DNA of 64,000 bases. Origin: Alcanivorax sp. (GTDB lineage: Bacteria; Pseudomonadota; Gammaproteobacteria; Pseudomonadales; Alcanivoracaceae). The stretch spans positions 30,936 to 94,935 of the forward strand of contig NZ_NVWY01000031.1 of assembly GCF_002733835.1 (NCBI RefSeq), given 5' to 3'. The first letter of the stretch is position 1. Every line of letters starts with the position of its first letter. This document shows positions 63,023-64,000 of the stretch, piece by piece. The position numbers were made by a program, and so were the translations under genes. The notes beneath the pieces were generated by a model that saw nothing but the letters and a program-made list of their open reading frames with translations, was not told the origin of the DNA and searched no databases.

Positions 63023-63697
63023 ATGAATAAAGCAAAATTACCCCGTCTTTCTCTGGTGGACAGCGCCGTGGCTGAGTTGCGCAGCGCCGTGGCGCGCGGT
63101 GAATGGCCGGTGGGTGAGCGTATCCCCACCGAGCCCCGGCTTAGCGAGCAATTCGGTGTGGGCCGCAACACGGTGCGTGAAGCCGTGCGGGTACTGGTCC
63201 ATGCGGGGCTGCTGGAAACCCGGCAGGGCGACGGCACCTATGTGCGTGCCCGGCTGGACCCCGCCGAAGCATTACGGCGGGTGGAGCGCAGCACCCTGCG
63301 CGACCAACTGGAAATGCGGGTGGCGCTGGAGGCAGAAGCCGCCCGGCTGGCGGCCCAGCGCTGTGATGGTGCGGATCTGGACGCCATGCGTACGGCGCTG
63401 GCAGCTCGCGGCGCGGCGGGGCAGAACCTGCCCCTGCGCATTCAGCATGACCGTGATTTTCACCAGGCGATGATTGCGGCGGCCCACAATCGCGCGCTGG
63501 CGGAACTGTACCGTTATTTCAGTGAAGCGGTGTCTCGCACCATTGCGCGCACGGAATACGATGACTCCCTGCCGGAGCCCGGCCAGCAAGACCATGAAAC
63601 CCTGCTGGCGGCCCTGGAGCGGGGCGATGCGGATGCCGCCGAGCGTCAGGTTCGGGCCATGCTGGCCCCTGCGCTGGCGGCGTTGGAGGAGAGTTGA
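63023..63697 (+). CDS. GntR/FadR-family transcriptional regulator (FCD domain)
   Basis: 224 residues. N-terminal winged helix (VAELRSAVARGEWPVGERIPTEPRLSEQFGVGRNTVREAVRVLVHAGLLETRQGDGTYVRA) and a C-terminal helical FCD effector domain with RDFHQAMIAAAHN and DHETLLAALERGD, whose Asp/His residues usually hold a metal and an organic-acid ligand. The stop overlaps the start of the transporter gene by one base, so the regulator likely controls it. Repeats upstream may be its operator. Confidence 0.9.
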   Translation: MNKAKLPRLSLVDSAVAELRSAVARGEWPVGERIPTEPRLSEQFGVGRNTVREAVRVLVHAGLLETRQGDGTYVRARLDPAEALRRVERSTLRDQLEMRVALEAEAARLAAQRCDGADLDAMRTALAARGAAGQNLPLRIQHDRDFHQAMIAAAHNRALAELYRYFSEAVSRTIARTEYDDSLPEPGQQDHETLLAALERGDADAAERQVRAMLAPALAALEES

Positions 63698-63904
63698 TGA
63701 TGGGCCTGCTGCGCCGGCTGGATGGGTTCACGCTGCTATTGTTGATGGTGATCGTCGCCGCCACGGTGTGGCCGGCTGGTGGTGGTTTGGCGGAGGGGTT
63801 GTCGCAGCTGTCCACGCTGGCGGTGGCGGTGCTGTTCTTTGTGCATGGGGCAGCGCTGTCCCGTAAACAGGTGCTGGCCGGGGGGCTGCATTTGTTTATT
63901 TCGG
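63697..63904 (+). pseudogene. Bile acid:sodium symporter family (YfeH-like) gene, apparently interrupted
   Basis: MMGLLRRLDGFTLLLLMVIVAATVWPAGG and LSTLAVAVLFFVHGAALSRKQVLAGGLH are the first 65 residues of a BASS transporter (YfeH type; inner membrane, about 330 residues when complete, first two helices seen). After GGLH the translation no longer resembles the family and the frame stops at 63981. A GTAAGCG element end follows. GGAGGA precedes ATG 63697, overlapping the GntR stop. If the rest of the gene lies beyond the window it has been split; a frameshift or sequence divergence is the alternative. Confidence 0.55.
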
Positions 63905-64000
63905 GTAAGCGGATTAAATGGTTGATCTTACCTTTGCATGAGAGTGAGACAGACCGGCATCTCATCGGATTATCTGGTTGATGCTTCACCTACTGCTGGT
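63905..64000. mobile_element. Possible left end of an IS66-family element (partial)
   Basis: Starts GTAAGCGGATTAAATGG, the heptamer GTAAGCG being typical of IS66-family termini, at the point where the transporter similarity is lost. The bases before it (63897-63904) would be one copy of an 8-bp duplication. No transposase is visible before the window ends. Confidence 0.35.

Overview
The window looks like chromosomal DNA of a moderately GC-rich, marine, aerobic gammaproteobacterium. An Alcanivorax-like (Alcanivoracaceae) host fits best, inferred from the ectoine cluster, the gammaproteobacterial order glyA-nrdR-rib-nusB-thiL-pgpA, the CrbS/CrbR-type acetate system, DcaP-type porin and lipid-handling genes; no rRNA or species marker is present. 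I saw no rRNA, tRNA, CRISPR array or complete insertion sequence.

Layout. 1-1097: 3'-truncated ettA. 1.4-8.0 kb: envelope island (two lipoproteins, a predicted beta-barrel protein, a TraF-like outer-membrane protein) containing a 262-bp MITE-like element, followed by about 1 kb without an intact gene. 9.0-17.2 kb: housekeeping block glyA, nrdR, ribD, ribE, ribBX, ribH, nusB, thiL, pgpA, interrupted by a four-helix-bundle (S23/IVP) gene bounded by inverted heptad repeats. 17.3-18.5 kb: membrane diguanylate cyclase. 18.6-21.8 kb: isoprenoid operon xseB-ispA-dxs. 22.3-25.9 kb: porin, dusC, MBL-fold hydrolase. 26.1-37.4 kb: acetate module: symporter small and large subunits, cNMP/CBS/DUF294 protein, exonuclease, CrbS-like sensor kinase, CrbR-like regulator and acs. 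37.8-39.0 kb: DcaP-like porin. 39.1-42.1 kb: ectR-ectA-ectB-ectC. 42.4-45.5 kb: TRAP transporter with convergent permease and binding-protein genes. 45.6-50.7 kb: TPR protein, folE2, MalT-like LuxR regulator. 51.0-53.8 kb: large fatty-acid dioxygenase-like haem protein with a catalase-like C-terminal domain. 54.1-54.7 kb: AT-rich lipoprotein gene resembling a lone integron cassette. 54.8-59.8 kb: outer-membrane protein, then a zinc-acquisition locus (AztD-like, ZnuD-like, small Cys/His protein, YidD). 60.0-63.9 kb: tandem START proteins, DUF2254 protein, GntR regulator and a BASS transporter gene that appears interrupted by an IS66-like end.

How genes work together. The acetate module joins uptake, sensing and activation of acetate, useful to a cell living on hydrocarbons or fatty acids. 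Ectoine synthesis sits beside a TRAP transporter whose binding protein resembles the ectoine-binding TeaA, suggesting synthesis plus recovery of the osmolyte. The zinc locus combines an outer-membrane receptor with a periplasmic metallochaperone.

Most unusual signals: the dioxygenase/catalase-like fusion at 51.0 kb; a scattered family of intergenic arrays with a strict 7-bp period but different sequence at each locus; the repeat-bounded S23/IVP insertion; the single attC-like cassette; and the linkage of yidD with zinc genes. All product names come from recognised sequence patterns, without database searches.
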